From Microcaldota archaeon (GTDB taxonomy: Archaea; Micrarchaeota; Micrarchaeia; Micrarchaeales; CABMGC01): DNA of 55,393 bases. The stretch spans positions 1 to 55,393 of the forward strand of contig JAJYWY010000031.1 of the NCBI GenBank assembly GCA_021791245.1. Direction: 5' to 3'. The notes below the pieces were generated by a model. That model had not been told where the DNA came from. It ran no database searches and worked only from the letters and a program-made list of their open reading frames with translations. Every line of letters starts with the position of its first letter. Positions within the stretch are counted from its first letter, which is position 1. The position numbers were made by a program, and so were the translations under genes. Positions 38,505-47,705 of the stretch are shown piece by piece.

Positions 38505-40571
38505 CTATGGCGAATATCCTGAAAGGGCAATGGAATTCAGCACCACCGTTACAGAGCTTAACGACATTGCGAACGCTGCAAGAAGCGGCAATACCCCGTA
38601 TATGCTTAGGCCGAAGAACGGCACAAGGGCCCCTGCTGCGACTGGTATCAGCAGCGTGTTGTATCCGAAAGCCCAGAAGAGGTTCTGCCTTATCTTCCCC
38701 ATTGTGGCCTTGCTTATCATTATAGATGCCGCGACATCGTTTATATTGTTCCTCACAAGGACTATGCCCCCTGCTTCTATAGCTACGTCAGTTCCTGCCC
38801 CCAGTGCTATACCTACGTCTGCCTTCGCAAGCGCAGGCGCATCGTTTATTCCGTCGCCTACCATCGCGACTGTTCTCCCTTCTTTCTGCAGTTCTTCTAT
38901 CTTTTTCAGCTTGTCCTGCGGCTTTGCCTCCGCAATGACATTCTCTATCCCAAGCTTTTTTGCAACAGCATGCGCAGTCTTTGCGTTATCCCCGGTTATC
39001 ATGAATATCTCTATTCCTTCCTTTGAGAGGGCTTTTATTGCACCTTTGCTCTCATCCTTTATCTTATCTGCTATGGCTATTATTCCGATTACCTTCCCAT
39101 TTACGCCGATAATTACCGGAGTCTTTCCTTCGTTCGCCGCAGATGCAATGCCCTTCTCCGCGACTATTGGAACGTCCTTGAACATGTCCCTGTTTCCTAC
39201 TATTATCCTTTCTCCGGATTTGCTGACTGCATATATGCCCCTCCCCTCCATGTATTTGAAGCTGACAGGAAAACCATAATGCACCTTGATCCTGTGCGCA
39301 TATTCTATTATTGCCTTCCCAAGTATGTGCTCTGAATTTGCCTCCGCAATGCATGCCTTCCCTATGACTTCCCTCTTGCTGTGCCCCTTAACAGCAATCA
39401 CTTCGGTAACTTCAGGCTTCCCTTTGGTGAGCGTGCCGGTCTTATCGAATATTATTGTATCTACTTTCGAGGCTGTTTCAAGCGCTTCACCGCTTTTTAC
39501 CAGAATGTGGTTCCTTGCAGAAAGCCCAGATGATACCATCAGCGCCGCAGGGGTGGCTATGCCCAGCGCACATGGACACGCTATTATCAGCACGCTTACA
39601 AAGGCCAGTATGGCATACGGCATTGGCGCGTTCCCCACAGATAGCCATAGAATGAATGATGCAATCGCAATCAGTATCACTATGGGTACGAAATATGAAG
39701 ACACCTTGTCTACAAGCCTCTGGACAGGGACCCTGCTTGATGCAGCATCCCTTATTATGCTTATTATCTGCGACAGCGCAGTATCCTCGCCAGTCTTCTG
39801 CGCTTTTATCTTTATTGCGCCTGACACGTTTATGGTTCCTGCCATGACCTTGTCCCCTGCCTTCTTCGGAACTGGCATGCTCTCTCCTGTTATCATTGAT
39901 TCGTCTGCCTCTCCGGAACCATGGATTACCGTGGCGTCAACAGGGATCCTTTCGCCGGGTTTTACAAGAAGCACTGCCCCGCGTTTTAGTTCTGAAACGT
40001 CCACGTCGATTATCTTGCTGCCAATCACTGCATGCGCAGTTTTAGGCTGGAGCTTTATTATCGCCTCTATGGAAGATGTAGCACGCACTTCTGCAAGCCT
40101 TTGCATGTACGTTCCTGAAAGTATAAGTGATATTATCAGGGCTGATGTGTCGAAATACAGGTTTTGCATCGGCACCATACCCGGAAAGAACACGACGAAT
40201 GAGCTGTATGCCCATGCAGCGGTTGTCCCAATCGCTATGAGCGTATCCATATTGCTCGATCTGTTCTTCATGGCGTCGATGGTGCCCATATAGAACCTAT
40301 ACCCTGAATAAAACTGCACAAGAGTAGCTAGGGCGAACATTATGTATTTCTCATATGGAAGCCCTGTAAACGCGTATGTTAGGAGAAGTATTGCTATGGA
40401 AACAGGCCATGCAATGATAAGCGCACGTTTCAGCTCTCTCATCTCCCTTTCGGGTTTCTCGAACTGAAGCCTGCATGTCGCAGAGCAGAAGTAATACTTC
40501 CTGCCTTCCTTAGAGGAAGTTAAGTCCGTATGCTCGTCAACGTACATTCCACATACAGGATCGTATGCCAT
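38505..40571 (-). CDS. copA: copper-type P1B ATPase with N-terminal YHS domain
   Basis: DPVCGMYV...YYFCSATCRLQFEK YHS domain; CPC motif in ACPCALGIATPAALMV; DKTGTLTKGKPEV. Confidence 0.93.
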   Translation of the reverse strand: MAYDPVCGMYVDEHTDLTSSKEGRKYYFCSATCRLQFEKPEREMRELKRALIIAWPVSIAILLLTYAFTGLPYEKYIMFALATLVQFYSGYRFYMGTIDAMKNRSSNMDTLIAIGTTAAWAYSSFVVFFPGMVPMQNLYFDTSALIISLILSGTYMQRLAEVRATSSIEAIIKLQPKTAHAVIGSKIIDVDVSELKRGAVLLVKPGERIPVDATVIHGSGEADESMITGESMPVPKKAGDKVMAGTINVSGAIKIKAQKTGEDTALSQIISIIRDAASSRVPVQRLVDKVSSYFVPIVILIAIASFILWLSVGNAPMPYAILAFVSVLIIACPCALGIATPAALMVSSGLSARNHILVKSGEALETASKVDTIIFDKTGTLTKGKPEVTEVIAVKGHSKREVIGKACIAEANSEHILGKAIIEYAHRIKVHYGFPVSFKYMEGRGIYAVSKSGERIIVGNRDMFKDVPIVAEKGIASAANEGKTPVIIGVNGKVIGIIAIADKIKDESKGAIKALSKEGIEIFMITGDNAKTAHAVAKKLGIENVIAEAKPQDKLKKIEELQKEGRTVAMVGDGINDAPALAKADVGIALGAGTDVAIEAGGIVLVRNNINDVAASIMISKATMGKIRQNLFWAFGYNTLLIPVAAGALVPFFGLSIYGVLPLLAAFAMSLSSVTVVLNSIALSGYSP

Positions 40572-40580
40572 TCCCTTCCC

Positions 40581-40715
40581 TTACTTGGCGTACTTCGATG
40601 GGTTCTTGTCGAAAGAACTCTTGCACTGCGCAGAGCAGAATAAGTACTTCTTATTTTTATACGTGCTTGAGAACTTGCCTGAGCTCACTTCCATCCCGCA
40701 CACAACATCTTTCAT
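40581..40715 (-). CDS. 44-aa stand-alone YHS-domain protein
   Basis: MKDVVCGMEVSSGKFSSTYKNKKYLFCSAQCKSSFDKNPSKYAK*; in-frame upstream ATG at 40727 also possible; absent from the ORF track because of its length. Confidence 0.75.
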   Translation of the reverse strand: MKDVVCGMEVSSGKFSSTYKNKKYLFCSAQCKSSFDKNPSKYAK

Positions 40716-40777
40716 ATATCCACACATAACATTCTCGTGCACGTTTTATATCCTTTTGCATAATACTAATTGGTTTT

Positions 40778-41947
40778 ATGGCATCGCTGATTGATGATCT
40801 TCAGGAAGAGGGATTCGTGCTTCCGGATTTCAGGAACAGCAACCTGGAGGTTGCGAGACAGCTGGCTGCGTCTGACCATGGAAACATGATTGGCGACAAA
40901 GAAAAGAAAGTATTCCTTGTCATAGACGGATTGGGATACAATCTCTTCGAAAAAGTAGTGAAGAAGGGAAATGCTTTCGGCATAGAACTTGACGATGCAA
41001 GAAGGATAACTACCGTATTCCCATCAACCACCATGAACGTGATGTCAAGCATATACAGCGGCAAGACAACCGCGGAGCATGGCCTGCTTGCAAATAACGT
41101 CTTTATCAGGGAATACGGAATGCCGGTAAATGCCATAGGCCTTTCCCCGACAGCGCTGCGTGGATCGCACGGTAACAAGATCCTTCCAGAATTCATATAT
41201 CCTAAGAGCGACGTTATAAGCGCAATAAAGGGTAGGGGAAAGAAGCTCAAGATAATAATAAACGAGACCTTATCGTATTCCGGGATGAGCAGCTTCATGT
41301 TCCAGAAAGAGGATATAGTAAAATTCGTCACATTCGAAGACATGCTTGTAAAGATAAAGAAACTTGTAGAGTCTGGAGATACCGACTTCATAATGGCGTA
41401 CTTCGATATGCTAGACCATGCGGAGCACGTATTTGATCCAATATCGGAAGAGGTGGAAGAGAGCCTGGCAGGCTATCTGATTTCGCTTGAGAGGATACTG
41501 CTTCCAGCGCTAAAGGGAAGCGGATATGACTTAATAATAACCGCAGACCATGGGCACATAAGGACTCCTTTCGTGCGCGATATTAAGATACTGCCAGGTG
41601 ACAAGATGCTGGACTTTCTTATAACACCCCCTTATGGAGAGTCAAGAGTATCCTTTTTCATGGTCAGAGACAGCAGCAGAAGAATTTTCGAGGAATATGT
41701 TGAGAAGACCTTGGGCAATGCGGGGAAGCTCGTGGACGCGGACGAGCTTATCTCTACAGGCATATTCGGGAAGAAAAAAATAGACGAGAAGTTCAGGTAC
41801 AGGTTCGGCACTCACGTGCTCATAATGAAGGGCGACAATGCATTTGGATACCTTTACCCTGGCGTGGAAAGAAAGATATTCGAGACAAAAGGAGGGCACG
41901 GAAGCCTGAGCGCGGACGAGATGTACGTGCCACTTATATTGGTGTGA
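40778..41947 (+). CDS. alkaline-phosphatase superfamily nucleotide pyrophosphatase/phosphodiesterase
   Basis: KVFLVIDGLGYNLFE; TTVFPSTTMNVMSSIYSGKTTAEHGLLANN; ITADHGHIRTPF. Confidence 0.88.
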   Translation: MASLIDDLQEEGFVLPDFRNSNLEVARQLAASDHGNMIGDKEKKVFLVIDGLGYNLFEKVVKKGNAFGIELDDARRITTVFPSTTMNVMSSIYSGKTTAEHGLLANNVFIREYGMPVNAIGLSPTALRGSHGNKILPEFIYPKSDVISAIKGRGKKLKIIINETLSYSGMSSFMFQKEDIVKFVTFEDMLVKIKKLVESGDTDFIMAYFDMLDHAEHVFDPISEEVEESLAGYLISLERILLPALKGSGYDLIITADHGHIRTPFVRDIKILPGDKMLDFLITPPYGESRVSFFMVRDSSRRIFEEYVEKTLGNAGKLVDADELISTGIFGKKKIDEKFRYRFGTHVLIMKGDNAFGYLYPGVERKIFETKGGHGSLSADEMYVPLILV

Positions 41948-41951
41948 TATT

Positions 41952-42890
41952 GTGATATTGGTTACAGGTGGAACAGGGCACGTCGGAAGGCATCTTGTAG
42001 ATGCACTTGTCAAGAATGGAGAGAATGTTAGGGTATTCGCCAAAGATACAAAGTATGAGAGGAATGATGTTGACTTTGTATGTGGCGACCTGCTTGACGA
42101 GGATATTGTAATGAAGGCTGTTCATGGGGCAGACGTGATATACCATCTTGCGGCGATCGTGGACTATGTGCCTGCTCCAGACAAGCTCATGTACGACGTA
42201 AATGTTGTTGGAACACAGAACATGCTCAAGCACTCCAATGCCAAGAAATTCGTCTATTTGTCTTCCACTTCCGTGTACGGGAAGAGACATGAGAACCCTG
42301 CAAATGAGAATACACGGCTGAATCCGAGCAGCTATTACGGAAAGACCAAGGTGATTGCGGAGAAGATGGTTCTGGAGAAAGGAGGAGTCTCGATAAGGTC
42401 TCCTGTAATATACGGACCCGGATTCAACGAGGGTTTCTACACTATAATCGGACAGATACAAAAGGGTACGATGAGGATAATAGGAAATGGGAAGAACAGA
42501 ATGCAGTGGATACATGTAAGCGATCTCATAGATGCACTGCTTCTTGCAAAGGAGAAAGGAAAGAATGGCGAAGTATACCTAATTGCAGGAAAGGAAGTCA
42601 TGACGCAGGAGGAACTGCTTGGGCTGGTGGCAGAATGCCTGGGCGTGCAGAAGCCTGTGAAACACGTTTCAACAAATGCAGCATATGCGCTCGCATACTA
42701 CAAGATGTTCTCTGCGAAGCTGATGCGAAAAAAGCCGAAGCTCATACCAGGGCACATAAGTAGCATTGTAGCTGACAGAACATTCGATACATCGAAAGCC
42801 AAGAGCGAACTTGGATTCGAGGCAAAAGTTGATTACAAGCAGGGAATAATGGAGATGGTCGGCGAATTCAAGGGCAGCGTCAGCGAATAG
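41952..42890 (+). CDS. NAD-dependent epimerase/dehydratase (extended SDR)
   Basis: ILVTGGTGHVGRHLVDAL; YLSSTSVYG...SSYYGKTKVIAEKMV. Confidence 0.92.
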   Translation: MILVTGGTGHVGRHLVDALVKNGENVRVFAKDTKYERNDVDFVCGDLLDEDIVMKAVHGADVIYHLAAIVDYVPAPDKLMYDVNVVGTQNMLKHSNAKKFVYLSSTSVYGKRHENPANENTRLNPSSYYGKTKVIAEKMVLEKGGVSIRSPVIYGPGFNEGFYTIIGQIQKGTMRIIGNGKNRMQWIHVSDLIDALLLAKEKGKNGEVYLIAGKEVMTQEELLGLVAECLGVQKPVKHVSTNAAYALAYYKMFSAKLMRKKPKLIPGHISSIVADRTFDTSKAKSELGFEAKVDYKQGIMEMVGEFKGSVSE

Positions 42891-42927
42891 AAACTCGCAA
42901 ATGCCTTCAAATAAAGGATAGGCGCAA

Positions 42928-42976
42928 TTACGAGATCAGCTTCTCTACTCCAGGGAATGCAGCGAGCGCATTCTCC
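42928..42976 (-). repeat. displaced duplicate of the secY 3' terminus (encodes ..[15 protein letters not shown])
   Basis: ttacgagatcagcttctctactccagggaatgcagcgagcgcattctcct matches 43481-43529 with 3 differences, all synonymous in the SecY frame. Confidence 0.9.
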
Positions 42977-42980
42977 TTGG

Positions 42981-43196
42981 TTAATTGTAGGCGTAAGCTT
43001 TCTCCTTCTTTTTATTAAGCACGACTTCAAGAATATCTGATATTGCCTTACTGGCATCAAGTATTTCTATTTCTATTGGGGTTCCGCGTTTATTATAATG
43101 TGTTATGATGTTTCCTTTTTGCTCTCCGAAATCAGGCTTGCCTCTGCTAAGCTCTATTAGAAGTATGTCTGTTTTTGGATCGTACCTATATTTCAT
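42981..43196 (-). CDS. DUF2283-type antitoxin
   Basis: MKYRYDPKTDILLIELSRGKPDFGEQKGNIITHYNKRGTPIEIEILDASKAISDILEVVL. Confidence 0.85.
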   Translation of the reverse strand: MKYRYDPKTDILLIELSRGKPDFGEQKGNIITHYNKRGTPIEIEILDASKAISDILEVVLNKKKEKAYAYN

Positions 43197-43433
43197 ACCT
43201 TTCACTCTTTGCCTTATACACTGTTATGATTATACTTCTTCTTATTTATTTGTGTTCTTCGACGATTACTCTAACCACGTAACCATTCACACTCTCTTTT
43301 GATATATCTTCCTGGAACTATGGCCTTCGGCTATGCTCGTGGGAGTTGCTATTGCCTCTTTTACTAGCAGTTCAGAAATTTCGTATTTCTTCATCCTCTC
43401 CTTTGCATGTTGGGTTATTTCAATCTCCGCCAT
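43186..43433 (-). pseudogene. DUF4258-type toxin, disrupted by a frameshift and an in-frame stop
   Basis: MAEIEITQHAKERMKKYEISELLVKEAIATPTSIAEGHSSRKIYQKRV* (frame 1), then +NGYVVRVIVEEHK*IRRSIIITVYKAKSERYEI* in a second frame; overlaps the DUF2283 start. Confidence 0.75.
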
Positions 43434-43480
43434 GAGATAATTAATCAGACAAAAGCTAAATTACTTCTGAGTGCAGAAGC

Positions 43481-44932
43481 TTATGAAATCAGCTTCTCTA
43501 CTCCTGGGAATGCAGCGAGCGCATTCTCCTGCTCCAGCTGCTTATAGACCATGTAGATTATGCCTACCAGAAGCATTATTCCTATTCCGCTGCCTATTGC
43601 GCCTGTTATCGTGGCCATTGCAGCCAGGAAGCCGACTATTAGGCTGCCAAGGGTTATTATCGATGGGATGTATTTGCTTAGCACGTTCTCCACTGTCCTT
43701 GGATCCCTCCTGAATCCAGGTATCTGCCACCCTACGTCTCCGAGCTGAGCAGCAAGAGACTTTGCGTCCTGCCCTGCCATGGTCGTCCAGAACTTTCCGA
43801 ATATAACGCAGAGCAGCATGAGCGAGAGCGTAAATGTTATCACATGCACCCATTCCGGAAGATAGAATACGCCTCCGAAAGGCGAGTACATCGTTATCTG
43901 GCTAGTCATTATATAAGTGAAATACTGGCTGTATCCTCCTATTGCGCCGGAGGCCGCATATGCAGATGAATATGGAAGCGGAAAGTTAGGTGAGATAAGG
44001 TAAAGGAGGCCTCCGGAAAGCGCATATGTAGTTCCTGCAGGGGTGTAGCTCCCTATGAACCTGATGATGCTTGCGCCTGCACCTGCGTAAGTAGCGGTCA
44101 TTGTGAACAGTAGGGACAGATTAAGGACGAGCGCAGTTGCAAGCACTACGGGCAGCACGCTTACGTAAAGCAGGGGGATTGGCAGCCTGCCCCCGATTCC
44201 GCGGAGCTGGCTGAACACCAATGGTATCTCTAGATTTGTTTCATAAAGATATATTGCTATAAGCAGTATTATTATCGCGAAGAAGAGAGGGCCGAATGCA
44301 AGTATGGCGTTCGGTATTGCAGCTGCGCCTCTTCCGCCTATCGCTGCCATAGCTTCTGGAAGCAGTATCCCGAAAGTTCCCCCTATTATCGAGAATGCAA
44401 CATTGCCAACTATGAACATGTTTATTCCCGATGTTATTCCATACTTGCTCATCATCTCGTCAAGGTATATTATCGCGAGAGCGCCCAAGAACAGCTCGAA
44501 GACAACTATTCCGAATAAGTTTGGGCTGAGAAGTGTGACCTGGCCGGTAGCCGTGAATATATATGCCTCTATGGCAGCTATGACTATTGCCACAAGCTTC
44601 TGCATGCCCTGCATCCTTGACCTGTCCTCGGGATTGTTCTGGTCTATCTTTATTATGTCAGCGCCGCTTAGGAAGCTGAATACTATGCCTGCGACCACTA
44701 TTGGAGAAATTCCGACTGTTATAAGCGTGCCTATCCTTGCCGCAAATACTATGCTGATGAGCTGCAGCGCTGCCTGGCTCGCCACTGCAGTGTTTACTCC
44801 TGCGGCAGGAACGCTGAAGAGCACGAAGTATACTGCCATGATTATGGCAGTCCATTTTACCTTCTCCTTTATAGACAGGGGGCCGTTGGGTTTCTTTATG
44901 CCTGGAAGTACTGATAGGATTGGATCCATGCT
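43481..44932 (-). CDS. secY: preprotein translocase subunit SecY
   Basis: [45 protein letters not shown]; multi-TM; [28 protein letters not shown]-type C-terminus. Confidence 0.93.
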   Translation of the reverse strand, partial: [483 protein letters not shown]

Positions 44933-44956
44933 AGATAATGAGACCATCGGCACCAT

Positions 44957-46000
44957 CTACTTGATTTTTCTCTTTGGTATTTTTATGGAAAGTATATATC
45001 TATTTCTCTTGCCCAGCGATATTCCTGCAAGCACCTGCCTGTCAGTCATTGTTGTCGCAAGACCCTGGAAGAACGCCTTTGCAATATTTGCATTTCCCAT
45101 GCTAGACGCCTCCTCGGAGATGCGCATTGCGATTGCAGTAAAGCTTGCGCCCTTCTTCATTGTTATTTTCTCTATGCCGAAAACAGGGGACAGCTTGCCT
45201 GCCAGCAGGAATAGGTCTGCATTTGAAACCATGTGCGCAGTCTCTGATCCTGCCAGGTATGCCATCCTGGGCAGCTCTTCCGATATCTTTGCTTCATAAA
45301 GGGGCGATGAGAATATGGAGAAGTATTCTTGGGATATGCGCGAAGAGCCTGTATGCGAAAGCAATGCATTCTCAGAGAATAGCATTGGGAACTCCGATAG
45401 TTTTGCTTTTCCATCCCCTGCTTCGTAATGCGCTGCCCCATGCTCAGAGATGAACTGGCATGCCTCGTCGCCATTGCATATGCATTTGACCTCGCTGGTC
45501 GAAACTCCCTTTCCAAGCATGCCTGAAAGGTAGCCGGATATGAGCGCAGCCTCAAAGAAATGCACCTTTGAGGATATCCCAGAAAGCGCATTGCGCCTCT
45601 CAAAGGAGCTTATTATTGTGCGTGATTCGGAAGAATGGTATGTGACTTCCCCCATGCCACCGTTGGAAAGCATGTTGAAGAGCTTCTCCGGGCTTCCATT
45701 CCTGTGTATATCGTATGCCTCTCTGCCAATGCTGAACGCCTTGGCCGAAGCCATCTTCCTTAAGTTGAATGACAGAAGATAAAGCAGCTCGGGAAAAAGC
45801 AGCGCCTTCCTTGTAAGCCCTTTCCCGTATGCGAACTCCGATGCGTTATACGAAAGGATGTTGTCCAGGTCGTTTCCTTTTTTGTGCTTCTTTGATGTTA
45901 TGCCTACCTTTCCTTTCCTCTGCGTGCCCTTTATCATGTATATGTATGCATCTTTTTTGGATTTTGCGCCGGCTTTTTTCGCAACCCTGCTGTTTGTCAT
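44957..46000 (-). CDS. V4R-domain-containing protein
   Basis: FEAALISGYLSGMLGKGVSTSEVKCICNGDEACQFIS; basic N-terminus. Confidence 0.65.
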   Translation of the reverse strand: MTNSRVAKKAGAKSKKDAYIYMIKGTQRKGKVGITSKKHKKGNDLDNILSYNASEFAYGKGLTRKALLFPELLYLLSFNLRKMASAKAFSIGREAYDIHRNGSPEKLFNMLSNGGMGEVTYHSSESRTIISSFERRNALSGISSKVHFFEAALISGYLSGMLGKGVSTSEVKCICNGDEACQFISEHGAAHYEAGDGKAKLSEFPMLFSENALLSHTGSSRISQEYFSIFSSPLYEAKISEELPRMAYLAGSETAHMVSNADLFLLAGKLSPVFGIEKITMKKGASFTAIAMRISEEASSMGNANIAKAFFQGLATTMTDRQVLAGISLGKRNRYILSIKIPKRKIK

Positions 46001-46527
46001 TTCTTTCCCGTATGTTTCCTTTTCTTAATGTATATAGAATTATTCTTTATCACGCATTTCGAAGATATTTGCTTTGTGTTATAGAATATGAAGAACGTGT
46101 TCAGGAGTATAAGAAGCGAGAAGATTAGCGTCTGGTTGTTGTCCACGGAGTAAAGCACATTGCTTACGGATAGAGTATTTAGCCCCAGGGTATACATTAT
46201 GGTTGCTATTATTGGCGCCTGGCATCCGCATCCTGCTACTATTCCGCCCAACATTGTGCTCACCAGGCTGAAACTGCCGTATATATCATTCTTTATGTTT
46301 GCGAAGTTGAAGTTTACCAGGAATACTGTAACTGTAATCAGCACTGCAGAAGTGAATGTAAGCAGGTATGTGAGATATGCGACATTCATTGGCTGCGATA
46401 CTACCGGCCCGCTGCTTAGGGCTATGTTGCTGAATATTATATAATAGACTATGAGCGATGCAATAAGCAATAGTAGGTATTTTGGCTTTGTCAGTATGTA
46501 GATCAGCATCTGCGTTACGTTCTGCAT
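45997..46527 (-). CDS. multi-pass membrane protein with GCGCQAP motif
   Basis: 176 aa; about 5 TMs; MLGGIVAGCGCQAPIIATIMYTLG. Confidence 0.6.
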   Translation of the reverse strand: MQNVTQMLIYILTKPKYLLLLIASLIVYYIIFSNIALSSGPVVSQPMNVAYLTYLLTFTSAVLITVTVFLVNFNFANIKNDIYGSFSLVSTMLGGIVAGCGCQAPIIATIMYTLGLNTLSVSNVLYSVDNNQTLIFSLLILLNTFFIFYNTKQISSKCVIKNNSIYIKKRKHTGKK

Positions 46528-46531
46528 TGTG

Positions 46532-47563
46532 TCACACGTAATGGTTCTGCGCTATTATCTGCTTTATTGCAGGAAGGCTGCATACAGGAGCTGCGTTGTT
46601 TATCGAAGGGCATAACATAGCTATGTAAAGGTCTGCGGCAGCGTATTCAGTCCATCCAAACTGATCATTTGGAGCTGCAAACTCGGACAGTATCTGCGCA
46701 TGCGTCATATGTGCTATCTCAAGATTTGATGCTGATGTTGGAGTCGTGTTCCCGAAATCTATGGCATCAGCTCCTCCCACCTGGTTATCGCCCCAGATTG
46801 TATAAGGGGTGCCCTGGAAGCTGTTAAGCTTCAGTATGAGCGAAAATGCGTTCTCGTACGTAACGTTTCCTGTGGCGTTTACCTCCTGCTGTATTGTGGA
46901 GAGAGGCTGGAGCGAAAAGCCTCCGGTTATTGGCCCTGTATCCTCAAATGCTATGAAGTTAATGTATTTGCTTTGATAATGCGCACCTGTATCGAGAGTA
47001 GAGATGTTGTAGTTGTCCTGCGACCAGTATATCGTCGGCACGTCACCATCGCCAAATGAGCTGTATCCTTTGTAGAGCGCGGTAAAGTTTCCGAACCTGC
47101 TCAGCGCAAGCGCCATGGCCCACCTGTTCTCTCCGCAGAAGATGCACGTTATGCTTCCAAGATATATTACAGAAGGCTTGCCGTTTGCATAGAATGCAGA
47201 TACGTTGACCGTCTGTGCGCCTACTTCATTGACAAGGGAATGGTTCAGGTACATCATGCCAGCTTTCTCAAAGTACTGCAGAGGTGCATTGTTTATTACG
47301 CCAAGCTGGGTTTCGTTGAATGGCTGGTCTATTCCTGCAAGAGTCTGAGGCGTCTGTGCTGCAGAGACTTGCGTAGACGAACTAACATTATGTATGATTG
47401 ATGTGACGTTATTCAACTCAAGATTCAGGTTGGATATGCTTGCAAGGGAATATGCCCCTATTAATATCCCGATTATGCCTATTACTAAAGCTACGGAAGA
47501 TATTATCTTGAACATTCTTATCTTATCAGAGAATTCCTTCTTTGCGGATGATGCCTTCGCCAT
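46532..47563 (-). CDS. DUF929-family secreted thioredoxin-like protein
   Basis: N-terminal TM; VIYLGSITCIFCGENRWAMALALSRFGNF (CxxC), FIAFEDTGPITGGFSLQPLS. Confidence 0.75.
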   Translation of the reverse strand: MAKASSAKKEFSDKIRMFKIISSVALVIGIIGILIGAYSLASISNLNLELNNVTSIIHNVSSSTQVSAAQTPQTLAGIDQPFNETQLGVINNAPLQYFEKAGMMYLNHSLVNEVGAQTVNVSAFYANGKPSVIYLGSITCIFCGENRWAMALALSRFGNFTALYKGYSSFGDGDVPTIYWSQDNYNISTLDTGAHYQSKYINFIAFEDTGPITGGFSLQPLSTIQQEVNATGNVTYENAFSLILKLNSFQGTPYTIWGDNQVGGADAIDFGNTTPTSASNLEIAHMTHAQILSEFAAPNDQFGWTEYAAADLYIAMLCPSINNAAPVCSLPAIKQIIAQNHYV

Positions 47564-47705
47564 AAGAAAATGTTGATATTATAAGTATATATTTGTTTCT
47601 GAACGGTTGGCTTTGTGGTGGCGCATTTTCAAAATTAAAAATTTGGATGGTTATACTTTGCCACGTGATGCCGCCCTTATAGTCGGCCTTCAATGGCAAC
47701 CGGCT

